From an uncultured Alphaproteobacteria bacterium (GTDB lineage: Bacteria > Pseudomonadota > Alphaproteobacteria > HIMB59), in contig CABYSX010000002.1 of the NCBI GenBank assembly GCA_902521795.1, positions 62,001 to 126,000 of the forward strand: 64,000 bases of DNA, written 5' to 3'. The number at the start of each line of letters is the position of its first letter. Positions within the stretch are counted from its first letter, which is position 1. The translations under genes and the position numbers were made by a program. Below are positions 9,774-20,259 of this stretch, piece after piece. The notes below the pieces were generated by a model that made no database searches, was not told the origin of the DNA, and saw only the letters and a program-made list of their open reading frames with translations.

Positions 9774-10477
9774 TAAATTAATTCAGCAATGTAATCGACA
9801 TTACATGAGAAACCAAATCCCTCTACTTTTTTTATATTTTTTTTATATTGATATCCTCCGCCTTGGGCTATTATTTTTTTTGAAATATTTGAATAAACAT
9901 AAAAAAATATATCTTGATGATAATCCTGAGAAAAAAAATCTTTTTCTAAATTTAGTTCAAAGGGAGCTTTAATATTTTTTTTGAAAATATTTAAAAATTT
10001 TGAAATATTATTTTTTCGACTATTATTATCTAAAATATAACTTATATTCTTGCTAATTCTTGGGTCAGTAAATACATAAGTATAGTTTTTTTTAAGTATA
10101 TTTTTCAAAAAACTATCTAAAATCTCTAAAACTTCTTTGAAGGATTTATTTTTAGGTAAGTTTATAATTTCAACACCATGTTGTCTAAATTGTTTAATAT
10201 TATTATTCATTTTATTTTTTTTAAAAACATCTCCCATATAATAAAGGTAGTGCTTAGAATTTGAGCCATGTGTCAAAATTGTATTTATTACTTGACCGGT
10301 AATATCTGATCGAAGGGTAGCCTCAGAGAGAGATTTTAAAGATTTATTTTCAATTACAGATGTAAAAATTCTTGAAAATTTATTATTAGAGCTAAGAATT
10401 TTAGTAAAAGAGTTATCTAGACTCTCATATTTTAAAGCTGTTTTAGCATATTTTGTGTCAAAAGAGTTAACAAGCAT
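9773..10477 (-). CDS. hisZ: Short HisZ-like class II aaRS paralog (ATP phosphoribosyltransferase regulatory subunit-like)
   Basis: LRSDITGQV, YYMGDVF, QFRQHGVEII, AQGGGYQYKK..GFGFSCN. Adjacent to purA. 234 aa, shorter than typical HisZ. Confidence 0.75.
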   Translation of the reverse strand: MLVNSFDTKYAKTALKYESLDNSFTKILSSNNKFSRIFTSVIENKSLKSLSEATLRSDITGQVINTILTHGSNSKHYLYYMGDVFKKNKMNNNIKQFRQHGVEIINLPKNKSFKEVLEILDSFLKNILKKNYTYVFTDPRISKNISYILDNNSRKNNISKFLNIFKKNIKAPFELNLEKDFFSQDYHQDIFFYVYSNISKKIIAQGGGYQYKKNIKKVEGFGFSCNVDYIAELI

Positions 10478-11819
10478 CCGAGATAACTTTAATTATTTGT
10501 GTTTTTAATTTATTCAGAATACTTACTTTTATATTTCTTTTGTCATATTGCAAGTTCACTCTTAAGAGTGGTTCAGTCCCTGAAGGACGAATATTGTAAT
10601 AAATATCCAAGTTTTTGCATAATTTATTTAGTTTTTGATAAATACTTTCTTGAGATAAATAAAATTTTTCTCGATCTATTTTTTGATTTATATTCATCAC
10701 TTCAAGTAAATCAATACCTTTTCTTAGCACTGATAACTTTTTGTTTATTTTAAGCATTAGAGTTAATAGTCTAATAGCTGTCGTCATACCATCACCTATT
10801 AGTATGTCATCTTTAAATATAAAATGTCCAGATGGTTCACCGCCAAAAAAGTATTTATGATTGATTATTTGTTTAAGAATATTTTTATCACCTACTTTTA
10901 CTCTTTTTAATTTAATACCTAATTTTCTAAGAGAGATATCAAGACCATGATTTGCAATTTCATTTGTTACAACTATTGATCCTTTTTTAATTTTATTTTC
11001 AGATAAATAATATTTCGCAAGGATATAAATTAATTCTTCTCCACTTAATACCTTACCCTTTTCATCGATAATTACGACTCGATCACCATCTCCATCTAAA
11101 CAGATTCCAATATCACATTTTTTTTTCTTTACTAAAACTGATGCTTTTAGTGGAAATAATGAGCCGCAGTTTTGATTGATATTTATGCCAGAGGGATTAT
11201 TTCCAATAGTGTGAAGGTCTAAACCTAGTTCAAATAAAACTTCTGGTGCTACTTTATATGAAGCTCCATTTGCACAATCTAAAGTTACCTTCAATTTACT
11301 GTAATTTAGATTTCTATCAGTACTCTGTTTAAGAGCTTCAGAATATCTTCCTAAAGCATTTTTGAGTCTTATTGCTTTACCATAATTTGACGGTTTTATT
11401 TTAAAATTATCAAAGTCATAATTAAAAAATAAATCTTCTATTTTATTTTCATCTTCATGAGAAATTTTAAGACCTTGGCCTGTAAAGAATTTCAATCCGT
11501 TATCTTTATATGGATTATGAGAAGCCGTAATCATTACAGAAAAGTCTGCTCTTAGTGACTTACCAAGTACTGTTAAAGCAGGTGTAGGTAAAGGTCCTAC
11601 TAAAATTACATCTATCCCCATTGATATAAAGCCTGATGCTAAAGCTGGTTCGAATATGTAACCAGACAATCTTGTATCTTTGTTAATAACTACTCTTGAT
11701 ACTGAATTTTTTTTACTTAAAACAAGCGATGATGCTTTAGCTAGTTTAAGCACGTTTTCAGCAGTTAAAGGGTATTTTCCTACCTCACCTCTTATTCCAT
11801 CAGTACCAAATAATCTCAT
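10467..11819 (-). CDS. glmM: Phosphoglucosamine mutase
   Basis: MRLFGTDGIRGEVG, MITASHNPYKDNG, CLDGDGDRV, GGEPSGH, RPSGTEPLLRV. Confidence 0.98.
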   Translation of the reverse strand: MRLFGTDGIRGEVGKYPLTAENVLKLAKASSLVLSKKNSVSRVVINKDTRLSGYIFEPALASGFISMGIDVILVGPLPTPALTVLGKSLRADFSVMITASHNPYKDNGLKFFTGQGLKISHEDENKIEDLFFNYDFDNFKIKPSNYGKAIRLKNALGRYSEALKQSTDRNLNYSKLKVTLDCANGASYKVAPEVLFELGLDLHTIGNNPSGININQNCGSLFPLKASVLVKKKKCDIGICLDGDGDRVVIIDEKGKVLSGEELIYILAKYYLSENKIKKGSIVVTNEIANHGLDISLRKLGIKLKRVKVGDKNILKQIINHKYFFGGEPSGHFIFKDDILIGDGMTTAIRLLTLMLKINKKLSVLRKGIDLLEVMNINQKIDREKFYLSQESIYQKLNKLCKNLDIYYNIRPSGTEPLLRVNLQYDKRNIKVSILNKLKTQIIKVISDAC

Positions 11820-11846
11820 AAGGAATATTAAATATTGGAATAAGTG

Positions 11847-13778
11847 TTAATTTGGAAGAGGAAAATTTTGATCTTTTGTAAAAGAAGGTAAAGGGCCCTT
11901 GCTTTGAGTTTCTTTTTTATTGTCGGTATTATCATCAGAACTATCAGATGATAAATCGTCATCTCTTTTAGGCTTAATACCCTTAATTAAGTTTTGTATC
12001 TCCTCACCAGTTAAAGTTTCATATTCTAAAAGTCCTTTAGCAATTGTGTGAAGATCCTTGATATTTTCGTTTAATATTTTTCTTGCCTTTGTTTCAGCCT
12101 CTTCAACAAGACGAATAACTTCTTGGTCAATAATTCTTGCTGTTTCTTCTGAAATATTTTTAGATTGTGTTACAGAGTGTCCTAAAAAAACTTCTTCTTG
12201 GTTGCCTGTGTATCTAACCCTTCCAAGTTTATCGCTATAGCCCATTTGAGTTACCATAGCTCTAGCTAGGTTTGTTACTTGTTGAATATCTCCGGCAGCT
12301 CCAGAACCTATTTTTTCGGGTCCAAAAATTAACTCTTCAGCTATTCTTGCAGCAACTGTAACGACTAATTTGTCTAGATATTCATCTTTCCGATGAATTA
12401 CTTTATCTTGCTCTGGAACACTCATCACAAAACCCAGTGCTCTACCTGTAGGAATAATTGATGATTTGTATATTGGATCTGCGTGCTTACAATGCAAATT
12501 AGCTAAGGCATGGCCCGCTTCATGATAAGCAATTACCTCTTTCTCACCATCAGATATAATTTTTGATTTATTTTGGGTGCCAAGCATAACTTTATCTTTA
12601 GCGTCTTCAAAATCATCCATTGTTACAATTTTTTTATTCTTTCTGGCAGCTATAAGAGCAGCTTCATTTACTATGTTAGCCAAATCAGCACCTGAAAAAC
12701 CTGGGGTTGACCTTGCAATAGCTATAGTCTTTACAGATTTATCCATCTTAATTTTTCTTGTATGAACTTTTAAAATTTTGTCTCTACCAATGATATCTGG
12801 AGCTGGAACCACAACTTGTCTATCAAATCTTCCAGGTCTTAGTAAAGCTGGATCGAGAACGTCAGGTCTATTTGTTGCTGCAACTATTATTACACCTTCA
12901 TTGGCCTCAAAGCCATCCATTTCAACAAGAAGCTGATTTAAAGTTTGTTCTCTTTCGTCATTGCCACCACCTAATCCAGCACCTCTGTGCCTTCCAACTG
13001 CATCTATTTCATCGATAAATATAATACAAGGTGCATTTTTCTTTCCTTGTTCAAACATATCTCTAACTCTACTAGCTCCGACACCAACAAACATCTCTAC
13101 AAAATCTGAGCCAGATATTGAGAAAAAAGGTACACCTGCTTCACCGGCGATTGCTCTTGCAAGAAGAGTCTTACCAGTGCCTGGAGGTCCAACTAACAGA
13201 GCACCTTTAGGAATTTTGGCGCCTAACCTCTGAAATTTATGAGGGTCTTTTAAAAATGAGACAACCTCCTCTAATTCTTGTTTAGCTTCGTCAATACCAG
13301 CCACATCGTTGAATGTAACTTTTTGTTTATTTTCGTTTAGAAGTTTGGCTTTTGATCTTCCAAATCCAAGAGCACCCCCTCCTTTTCCAGATTGCATTTG
13401 GCGCATAAAAAATATCCATACACCAATTAAAAGTAGCATAGGAAACCAAGAAACAAATATGCTAAGTAATGGGTGCATGCCGGATTGCTCGGGTTTTGCA
13501 TTTATAGCAACTTCATTGTCACTAAGTGTTTCAATTAGATTTGGATCTCTTGGAGCATAAGTAGAAAACTCAACACCATCCATAGTTTGACCAAAAATAT
13601 TATTTCCTTGGATTTCTACTGATTTTATTTCTCCATTTTGAGCTTTATCTAATAATGTAGAATAAGTATAAGTAATTGAGGAGTAATCTCTCTGGGAATT
13701 CTTAAATACGTTAAATAAGCCTAGTAAAATAAGGCTAATAATGATCCATACAAATATATTTTTAGAAAAGTTTTTCAT
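11847..13778 (-). CDS. ftsH: ATP-dependent zinc metalloprotease FtsH
   Basis: AAA+ motifs [36 protein letters not shown] and zinc motif HEAGH. Confidence 0.99.
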   Translation of the reverse strand: MKNFSKNIFVWIIISLILLGLFNVFKNSQRDYSSITYTYSTLLDKAQNGEIKSVEIQGNNIFGQTMDGVEFSTYAPRDPNLIETLSDNEVAINAKPEQSGMHPLLSIFVSWFPMLLLIGVWIFFMRQMQSGKGGGALGFGRSKAKLLNENKQKVTFNDVAGIDEAKQELEEVVSFLKDPHKFQRLGAKIPKGALLVGPPGTGKTLLARAIAGEAGVPFFSISGSDFVEMFVGVGASRVRDMFEQGKKNAPCIIFIDEIDAVGRHRGAGLGGGNDEREQTLNQLLVEMDGFEANEGVIIVAATNRPDVLDPALLRPGRFDRQVVVPAPDIIGRDKILKVHTRKIKMDKSVKTIAIARSTPGFSGADLANIVNEAALIAARKNKKIVTMDDFEDAKDKVMLGTQNKSKIISDGEKEVIAYHEAGHALANLHCKHADPIYKSSIIPTGRALGFVMSVPEQDKVIHRKDEYLDKLVVTVAARIAEELIFGPEKIGSGAAGDIQQVTNLARAMVTQMGYSDKLGRVRYTGNQEEVFLGHSVTQSKNISEETARIIDQEVIRLVEEAETKARKILNENIKDLHTIAKGLLEYETLTGEEIQNLIKGIKPKRDDDLSSDSSDDNTDNKKETQSKGPLPSFTKDQNFPLPN

Positions 13779-13815
13779 ATTATTAATATAGTTAATGATA
13801 CATACGTTTAAAGTA

Positions 13816-14772
13816 CTAAGTAAGATTTATATAGATTTTTTTATTTAAGACACCTATTTTTCCTGAAAAGATTGATCTTTCTTTACCATTTTGAATGTTG
13901 CTATTTAATATTTTGATAAAGTTTCCAATATTTTCATCGCGAATTTGTTTTTTAAACAAAAAAAATCTATTTTCATAATAAAAAGACTGTATTACCAAAA
14001 ATTTGAGATTTTTATTTAAATTATTGAATTTTTCAATTTCAATTTCAAAAATTTTATTTTTTTTGTACTTGAAAAAATTCTGATAAAGAGACCTTATATA
14101 GAATGCTTTTGAATAAATTAATCTTTCTTGATTAATTTTAAAAAGATGTTTGTCTGAATAAAGAAAGTGTCTTATTTTGTTTCTGGTAAATTCTAACTCT
14201 AAATTACTTCTATCTTCAAACCAAATTAGTTTATTTCTATTTGCATATCTTTTGATTTGTTTTTTTGTGTATTTACTTAATGGGCGATGTAATTTAAGAT
14301 TTTTGTAATTTTCTGAAAAGATATTAGATAAACCAACTGTACCAGATTGTTGAATTTTCCTCATAAAGAAAGTTTCATTAAGATCGTCAAGATGATGACC
14401 TAAGAATATATTTTCAATATTTCTTTTTTTTGAAAATTTGTATAGAAAATTGTATCTAAAAGATCTGGATTTTTCCTGAAATCCTTTTATTTTTTTTTTA
14501 AGAGAAACTCTCTTCAAAAAAAGATTTTTATTTGAAAGATTATAAAACTTTATGAATTGTTTAATTTCATATTTTCCCTCAGATCTTTTTTGATGATCAA
14601 AAATCAAATAATATATATTTTTATTTTTTAAATATTTTGATTTTGTAATTAAATCAAAGAGGACAGTACTATCTAAGCCACAAGAAATTGAAATTAATAT
14701 TTTTTCGTTAGTTGATATATTATTTTTGAGGTAATTCTTGACGCCAAGAGAGAGTGGTGTTCCATTAATCAA
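13816..14772 (-). CDS. tilS: tRNA(Ile)-lysidine synthase
   Basis: PP-loop-like [30 protein letters not shown], and ftsH/pal synteny. Confidence 0.88.
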   Translation of the reverse strand: MINGTPLSLGVKNYLKNNISTNEKILISISCGLDSTVLFDLITKSKYLKNKNIYYLIFDHQKRSEGKYEIKQFIKFYNLSNKNLFLKRVSLKKKIKGFQEKSRSFRYNFLYKFSKKRNIENIFLGHHLDDLNETFFMRKIQQSGTVGLSNIFSENYKNLKLHRPLSKYTKKQIKRYANRNKLIWFEDRSNLELEFTRNKIRHFLYSDKHLFKINQERLIYSKAFYIRSLYQNFFKYKKNKIFEIEIEKFNNLNKNLKFLVIQSFYYENRFFLFKKQIRDENIGNFIKILNSNIQNGKERSIFSGKIGVLNKKIYINLT

Positions 14773-15793
14773 TAATCAAACCACAGTCTTTTTCGGTTTG
14801 AAGAGATTTTGCTGATTCAATTACTTCTTTGCTTTCAATGTAAGTATTAGAAAATATTAGATCCTCCATAATTAAACAGCCGTTTTCTTGATCACCAATA
14901 CTAAATAATGACTTTCCCAGCCAAAAATAGTTTTCAGATTTAAATTTTGGAAATGAAGAGAAATCTCTATGTCTAATACCAAAATATTTTACAGCTTCAA
15001 TTATCTCATTCTCCATAAAATAAGTTCTACCAAGAAGATAATAAGTTTCAGCCAAATATTCTTTTTGATCTGTGTTTGAATTGACTATTAGTAGCAGGCT
15101 CTCAATAGCAGACTTGTTGTTAAGACTTGCAAAACTTGTTTTTGCATTTTTCAACTCTTCTTCAACGTTAATTATTGGCTTATTTAATTCTATTTCTCGA
15201 TCTTTTATTAATTGATCCAAATCATTAAGCATAGAAACATTGACTTCTGGTATAGATTTTATCTCGATTATATCTAATTCCTCTTTTTCAATATCTAGAG
15301 AAGATGTTTTTTCTTTGGTCTCAACATCAGAGCTATCAAGAGTTTTTACTTTATCTTCCTCAAGTTCAGAAAGACTAATTTGACCTAATAACTGATCATC
15401 TTCAGAGTTTTCTACGATATTTGAGGAACTTTCCTCTATGTTTAGTTGATCAGATGTACTGATTATTTTTTTTTCATCAAAATCAGATGATGTGTATAAA
15501 GAATACAAATTACTGACATCATCTTTAATATTCAAAATTTGTTTCTCCAATGATGTTATACTTTTTGAAATATCGTTAATAAGTATTTTTAATTCATCTA
15601 ATCCAATGTTGTCATTTGATTCATTAGTATTATTTAATGATGACTCATTTTTGTAAACAAACTTTTGAAGATCAACAATATCATTTTTAATTCTGTCTAA
15701 TTCTACTGATACTTGATTGTGATTTTCAGATTGTGCCTTATAACTAAAAAAGAAAAGAAAAAAAATAACCAATATTTTGTTTATTTTTTTCAT
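14765..15793 (-). CDS. cpoB: Cell division coordinator CpoB/YbgF-like, TPR protein with an acidic linker
   Basis: Signal peptide, coiled-coil N-terminus, C-terminal TPR (YYLLGRTYFMENEIIEAVKYFG...FWLGKSLF). Directly downstream of pal. Confidence 0.8.
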   Translation of the reverse strand: MKKINKILVIFFLFFFSYKAQSENHNQVSVELDRIKNDIVDLQKFVYKNESSLNNTNESNDNIGLDELKILINDISKSITSLEKQILNIKDDVSNLYSLYTSSDFDEKKIISTSDQLNIEESSSNIVENSEDDQLLGQISLSELEEDKVKTLDSSDVETKEKTSSLDIEKEELDIIEIKSIPEVNVSMLNDLDQLIKDREIELNKPIINVEEELKNAKTSFASLNNKSAIESLLLIVNSNTDQKEYLAETYYLLGRTYFMENEIIEAVKYFGIRHRDFSSFPKFKSENYFWLGKSLFSIGDQENGCLIMEDLIFSNTYIESKEVIESAKSLQTEKDCGLIID

Positions 15794-15842
15794 AAAGCTT
15801 TTAGGTGCTCTTTAAAAAAAGAACACCTTAATGAAATTTTAA

Positions 15843-16391
15843 TTAATTACTTACTAATGTAACGCCGCGTCTATTTTGGCTATAAGCAGTTTCATCAGAC
15901 CCAATAACTTCTGGTCTTTCTTTCCCCCAACTTACATATTCCATCCTGTTGGTGTCAATACCTGCCTGAGCAAGATAAGAGTAAACAGAAAATGCTCTTT
16001 TATCTCCTAAAGCCAAGTTGTACTCACGGGTGCCTCTTTCATCAGCATGACCTTCAACAGTTATGTTAGTGTCAGGGTACTGCATTAACCAAGCTGCTTG
16101 AGCATCAAGCGTTGCTTGAGCATCAACAGTGAGTTCTGAGCTATCAAATTCAAAAAACACTCTATCGCCTACATTGACAATCAAGTCTTCTTGGGTCCCA
16201 GCTGTAATTTCACCTCCTGAGGATGAACTTGCGCTAGTTGAAGCTGCATCAACATTTCCACCTTCTTCTGTCTTAGTGGCAGCACATGAAGCAAGGAAAA
16301 AACCCGCAACAATAAGCATAAACAATTTTTTTAACATTATTATAAATCTCCGCGTAAATATATTCTTACTATAGTTTAGGTAAATAAACAC
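15843..16391 (-). CDS. pal: Peptidoglycan-associated lipoprotein (start probably at 16337, MLKKLFM)
   Basis: Lipobox FLASCAA and OmpA-like NITVEGHADERGTREYNLALGDKRA. Confidence 0.97.
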   Translation of the reverse strand: MFIYLNYSKNIFTRRFIIMLKKLFMLIVAGFFLASCAATKTEEGGNVDAASTSASSSSGGEITAGTQEDLIVNVGDRVFFEFDSSELTVDAQATLDAQAAWLMQYPDTNITVEGHADERGTREYNLALGDKRAFSVYSYLAQAGIDTNRMEYVSWGKERPEVIGSDETAYSQNRRGVTLVSN

Positions 16392-16460
16392 TGAATTTTT
16401 TGGAAATCAAGACAATTTTTATTTAATTTTTATTAAAATTTGTTGATTTTTAATGAATTT

Positions 16461-17780
16461 TTATAACAAAGGTGACCAAGCTGGGTCACTTCCATCTCTT
16501 GGAGTGGGAATAACCCTCTCGTTGTATCCAGTTATATCGATAAAATGTATTGTTACTTCTCCTCCTGTTCCATCAAGATTTGACCTTTTTTGTCTGTGAA
16601 ATATTAAATACCTGCCATTTGGAGACCACGCTGGAGACTCCAAAGAAAAATCCCTGACTATTACTCTTTCATTATTTCCATTTGTGTCCATGACTCCTAT
16701 GTGGAAGTTACCCTGAGTTAACTTAGTAAAAGCTATCAAGTCCCCCCTAGGAGACCATACTGGATTACCATAAACACCTCTACCTTTTGAAATTCTTTTA
16801 ATATTATCTCCGTTCTTATCCATAATAAATAATTGGGGACTCCCTCCACGATCAGAGTTAAAAACAATTTTTTCTCCATTGGGAGAAAAAGAGGGAGATG
16901 TGTCAATTCCAGAGTCATTTGTCAATCTTAAGCGAGATCGAGTGTTTAAATCCATTAAATAGATCTCAGAATTTGCTGCATTATTAGGATCTGAAAAAGA
17001 CATCACTACACTTTGACTATCTGGTGAAAATCTTGGTGCGAAAGTCATCCCAGGAAAGTCTCCAACAATTTCCCTCTCACCAGTTTTAAGATTGTAAATA
17101 TAAACTCTTGGAAGATTATTTTTGTACTCCATGTAAGTTATTATTTGATTATTTGGTGCAAAACGAGGAGTTAAAACTAAATTTTTTCCATCTGTTAAAA
17201 ATTGATGACTATCCAAATGTCCATCTTGATCCATAATTGCTAATCTTTTTACTCTTTGATCTAGTGGACCAATTTCTGAAACATAAACAATTCTTGTATC
17301 AAAATAACCAGTCTCGCCTGTTATTCTTTCGTAGACAATGTCACTTACAGTATGACCAACTCTTCTTATTAAATTTTCATCAGGTATTGTGAGTTGTAAT
17401 TTTTCTATCTCTTTTCCGTTAAATACATCATAAAGTCTCATGCGCAATCTAATCCCTTTATCTGTTTTACTGACATCTGCACTTAATAAGAACTGTGCTT
17501 TGATTAGCTTCCAATCTTCAAAACGTGGGACTTTTTCAACTAAATTATCGGATTGAATATAAAGATCTTCATTTACTGTATAAAAAAGACCTGAATTTGT
17601 GAGATTATTGTTAATAATTTGCCTTAGTGTATTCCCATATCTAGCAGTGTCTGAGTCTGCACCAAATATCTGAGTTATAGCTATGGGAGTGGGTTCAACT
17701 TTTCCTTGTGCAATTGTTACCTCTAGAGCAGCGTTTGCGTTAAGTGAAAAAAACAAAATTAATAGGATTTTTTTAATCAT
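16461..17780 (-). CDS. tolB: Tol-Pal system beta-propeller protein TolB
   Basis: Repeated APRFSPDSQ / SPSFSPNGEKIVF / NPVWSPRGDLIAFT propeller blades and tol synteny. Confidence 0.97.
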   Translation of the reverse strand: MIKKILLILFFSLNANAALEVTIAQGKVEPTPIAITQIFGADSDTARYGNTLRQIINNNLTNSGLFYTVNEDLYIQSDNLVEKVPRFEDWKLIKAQFLLSADVSKTDKGIRLRMRLYDVFNGKEIEKLQLTIPDENLIRRVGHTVSDIVYERITGETGYFDTRIVYVSEIGPLDQRVKRLAIMDQDGHLDSHQFLTDGKNLVLTPRFAPNNQIITYMEYKNNLPRVYIYNLKTGEREIVGDFPGMTFAPRFSPDSQSVVMSFSDPNNAANSEIYLMDLNTRSRLRLTNDSGIDTSPSFSPNGEKIVFNSDRGGSPQLFIMDKNGDNIKRISKGRGVYGNPVWSPRGDLIAFTKLTQGNFHIGVMDTNGNNERVIVRDFSLESPAWSPNGRYLIFHRQKRSNLDGTGGEVTIHFIDITGYNERVIPTPRDGSDPAWSPLL

Positions 17781-17825
17781 AAGAATATTTCTGATCGATT
17801 ATGCAATTTATATCTTAAATTTTTA

Positions 17826-18830
17826 TTAATCAAACATCCAGCTGAAATCAAAAGTAAAATTAATTTCTTTCCACTGTTCATATTTATCTTCAGGTAATAA
17901 AAGAGGGCTACAATCTGGATTATTCACTGCTCTCATAGCAGCTTCAGCAGCAGTTCTAAATGATGGATCATTCAATTTTTCTTTATTTACTACTTTAGAA
18001 CTTTTTACTGTTCGATCAGAGTTAACTTCAATGTAAATGACAGGTTTTATTTCTTTTAAATTAGCAACACCAACATTAAGATTTAAACAGCCATGTAATT
18101 GCTGCCTTAATAAATCAATTTCTGAAATAGTCATCGTTGGTCCAACTTTTTCTGTGAAAACTTCCTCTTGTTTGGCATCAGATGCTTCTTGTTCTTTTTT
18201 GAATTCTTTGTTCTGATTTTCTAAGTCTTTAAGAACAGTACTAACATTGAAAGTTTTCTTTACAGGCTTTTTCTTTACAACAATCTCAATATCTTTTTTG
18301 GGTTCTAGTATTTCTTGAGGTTCAGGTTTTTGTTTTAATTTAATCTCAAAATCATTTTCAATTGGCGGTGGTGTCTCCTCTTCTGGTTTTTTAATTTCAG
18401 GTTTTACTTTCTCATCAATTATAAATTCATTTGTTTTGTCTGCAGAGTTATCAATCAATACTTCTTCATTAGTATCCTGAATTATTTGATCAATTGGTTC
18501 TTGTGATTTTATCTCTTTTAATTCTGGTTCAATAGCCTTAGTTTCATTCTGCTTTGGAGCTTCTTCTTGAAATGTTGGGACAATTTCATTTATCTCCTCA
18601 ACAAATTCGGGTGCGGCTGTCTCTTCTTCAATAATGAACATTTCGATAGGTAAAATCATTGGAATATCGCTGATTTTTTTTTCAAAAGTAAAATTTATCA
18701 TCGGTATCAAAATTAAAAGATGTAATAGAAAAGAAAATATTTGGAAATAAAAATCACTTTTTTTATAACTAAAATTTTCAATGAATAGGATTAAATTTCT
18801 GAAAGGATTAAATAGTGTAATTGTAGACAA
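17826..18830 (-). CDS. tolA: TolA-like protein
   Basis: N-terminal TM, Lys/Glu/Pro-rich linker, C-terminal TonB-like domain; between tolB and tolR. Confidence 0.85.
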   Translation of the reverse strand: MSTITLFNPFRNLILFIENFSYKKSDFYFQIFSFLLHLLILIPMINFTFEKKISDIPMILPIEMFIIEEETAAPEFVEEINEIVPTFQEEAPKQNETKAIEPELKEIKSQEPIDQIIQDTNEEVLIDNSADKTNEFIIDEKVKPEIKKPEEETPPPIENDFEIKLKQKPEPQEILEPKKDIEIVVKKKPVKKTFNVSTVLKDLENQNKEFKKEQEASDAKQEEVFTEKVGPTMTISEIDLLRQQLHGCLNLNVGVANLKEIKPVIYIEVNSDRTVKSSKVVNKEKLNDPSFRTAAEAAMRAVNNPDCSPLLLPEDKYEQWKEINFTFDFSWMFD

Positions 18831-19226
18831 CTAACTTGGTTTTTTCGTAACGAGAGCAATTTTTAAAAAACCTGATGTGTTCAGAGCACCAAGAACCTTC
18901 ATCACTTCTCCATAATTAATTGTGGTATCAGCTCTTAAAAAAATTCTTATATCAGTGTTAGAGCCAGCGATAGTTTTTACTTTTAGTATTAATTCTTCAA
19001 AAGGTATTAGTTCCTCACCTAAATAAATATCATTATTTTCATTAATTGAAATTTCTAGAGGCTCCTTTTGTGCATCTAAAGAATTAGCCTCAACTTTTGG
19101 TAAGTTTACAGGAACCCCCACTGTAAGAAGAGGGGCGGTAACCATAAATACAATTAATAAAACCAACATCACATCAACCATAGGGGTGACATTTATACTT
19201 GAAACAGGTCGATGTTTTTTTCTCAT
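18831..19226 (-). CDS. tolR: Tol-Pal system protein TolR (ExbD family)
   Basis: SSINVTPMVDVMLVLLIVFMVTAPLL motif. Confidence 0.96.
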   Translation of the reverse strand: MRKKHRPVSSINVTPMVDVMLVLLIVFMVTAPLLTVGVPVNLPKVEANSLDAQKEPLEISINENNDIYLGEELIPFEELILKVKTIAGSNTDIRIFLRADTTINYGEVMKVLGALNTSGFLKIALVTKKPS

Positions 19227-19230
19227 ATCC

Positions 19231-19929
19231 TTATTTGACTTGGCGTGAAATTATATTTACTAAATCCTTTCCAAAACTTTCAGCTTCTGACAAATAGTTA
19301 TCAATTTTTGACGTTATAAGGTTGTAGTAGGCGGTTGAAGGAATAGCCACAAAAAGACCTAAGGCAGTCACAAATAAAGCTTCTGCAATACCTGGTGCTA
19401 CTACTGCAAGGTTAGTATTTTGAGCAATTGCTATTGCTTGAAAACTATTCATGATTCCCCAAACTGTTCCAAATAAACCTATAAACGGTGCGACAGATCC
19501 AGAAGAAGCCAAAAATGAAAGCCCCTTATTTAAATTTGTATCCTCAATAGCAATACTTAAATCAAGAGATGTGTAAAGTCTTTGAATAAAAGCAGAGTCG
19601 ATTTTTTTTTTTTGCATTCGAGATTTTTCATACTCATTCATAATATTTCTAAAAATATTTGAAAAGCTTTCTTGATCGAAATCATCAATTTGTTGGTAAA
19701 GCTCATCCAAAGAGACACCGGACCAAAAATGATTTTCAAATTTTTTGGATATTTTCTTAATTTTATTTATTAGGAGAATTTTTTGAATAATCGTCTTCCA
19801 AGATTGAATTGAAAAAATCACTAACAATATGATTACAAATTTTACGACCCAATCAGATTTGAGAAACATTCCCATCATTGAGAAATCTACAGAACCCTCA
19901 AGGGTGGCTAAGTTAACTACTTCTTCCAT
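19231..19929 (-). CDS. tolQ: Tol-Pal system protein TolQ (ExbB/MotA family)
   Basis: LASSGSVAPFIGLFGTVWGIMNSFQ and GIAEALFVTALGLFVAIPSTAYYN. Confidence 0.96.
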   Translation of the reverse strand: MEEVVNLATLEGSVDFSMMGMFLKSDWVVKFVIILLVIFSIQSWKTIIQKILLINKIKKISKKFENHFWSGVSLDELYQQIDDFDQESFSNIFRNIMNEYEKSRMQKKKIDSAFIQRLYTSLDLSIAIEDTNLNKGLSFLASSGSVAPFIGLFGTVWGIMNSFQAIAIAQNTNLAVVAPGIAEALFVTALGLFVAIPSTAYYNLITSKIDNYLSEAESFGKDLVNIISRQVK

Positions 19930-19932
19930 AAA

Positions 19933-20259
19933 TTATTCTTCTTCAATTATTTTTTTGTTTTTCAGCTCTTTAGAAACCTTATCAAAATCATCTGAATGTA
20001 CCATTATCCAAAAACCAGGTCTATTTTTTTCACATAATGCAATGACTGGGGTTTTTTTTTCCTTATCAGCAAAAGATTTTGTATCATCCCATAATTTAAT
20101 TGCCGAATGCTTGGCTCTTAACTTACACTCTATAAATAAATTATCATGAATTACGTCTGCATGAGTAACTTTTGAATTAATCCCGCTTAGAGCGTTTCTC
20201 AAACCCCCAAAAAACTTTGCAACAAGTCTCTCTCTATTCTTCCATGCTTTATCAGGCAT
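19933..20259 (-). CDS. Small PD-(D/E)XK-like putative endonuclease / Holliday-junction-resolvase-like protein
   Basis: ER..AK, SGINSKVTHADVIHD and LFIECKLR give an E...D...ExK pattern; 108 aa; between yebC and tolQ. Confidence 0.6.
   Translation of the reverse strand: MPDKAWKNRERLVAKFFGGLRNALSGINSKVTHADVIHDNLFIECKLRAKHSAIKLWDDTKSFADKEKKTPVIALCEKNRPGFWIMVHSDDFDKVSKELKNKKIIEEE

Noticed and set aside
10499-10753. + strand ORF 10499..10753
   Set aside because: Antisense to the C-terminal part of glmM; composition looks like reversed AT-rich coding sequence.
12058-13560. Four + strand ORFs inside ftsH (12058, 12577, 12961, 13309)
   Set aside because: Fully antisense to a highly conserved gene; typical shadow ORFs.
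16129-16918. ORFs 16129..16374 (+) and 16736..16918 (-)
   Set aside because: Shadow ORFs over pal and tolB in other frames.
19829-20149. + strand 106-aa ORF 19829..20149
   Set aside because: Antisense to tolQ and the nuclease-like gene; no features of its own.
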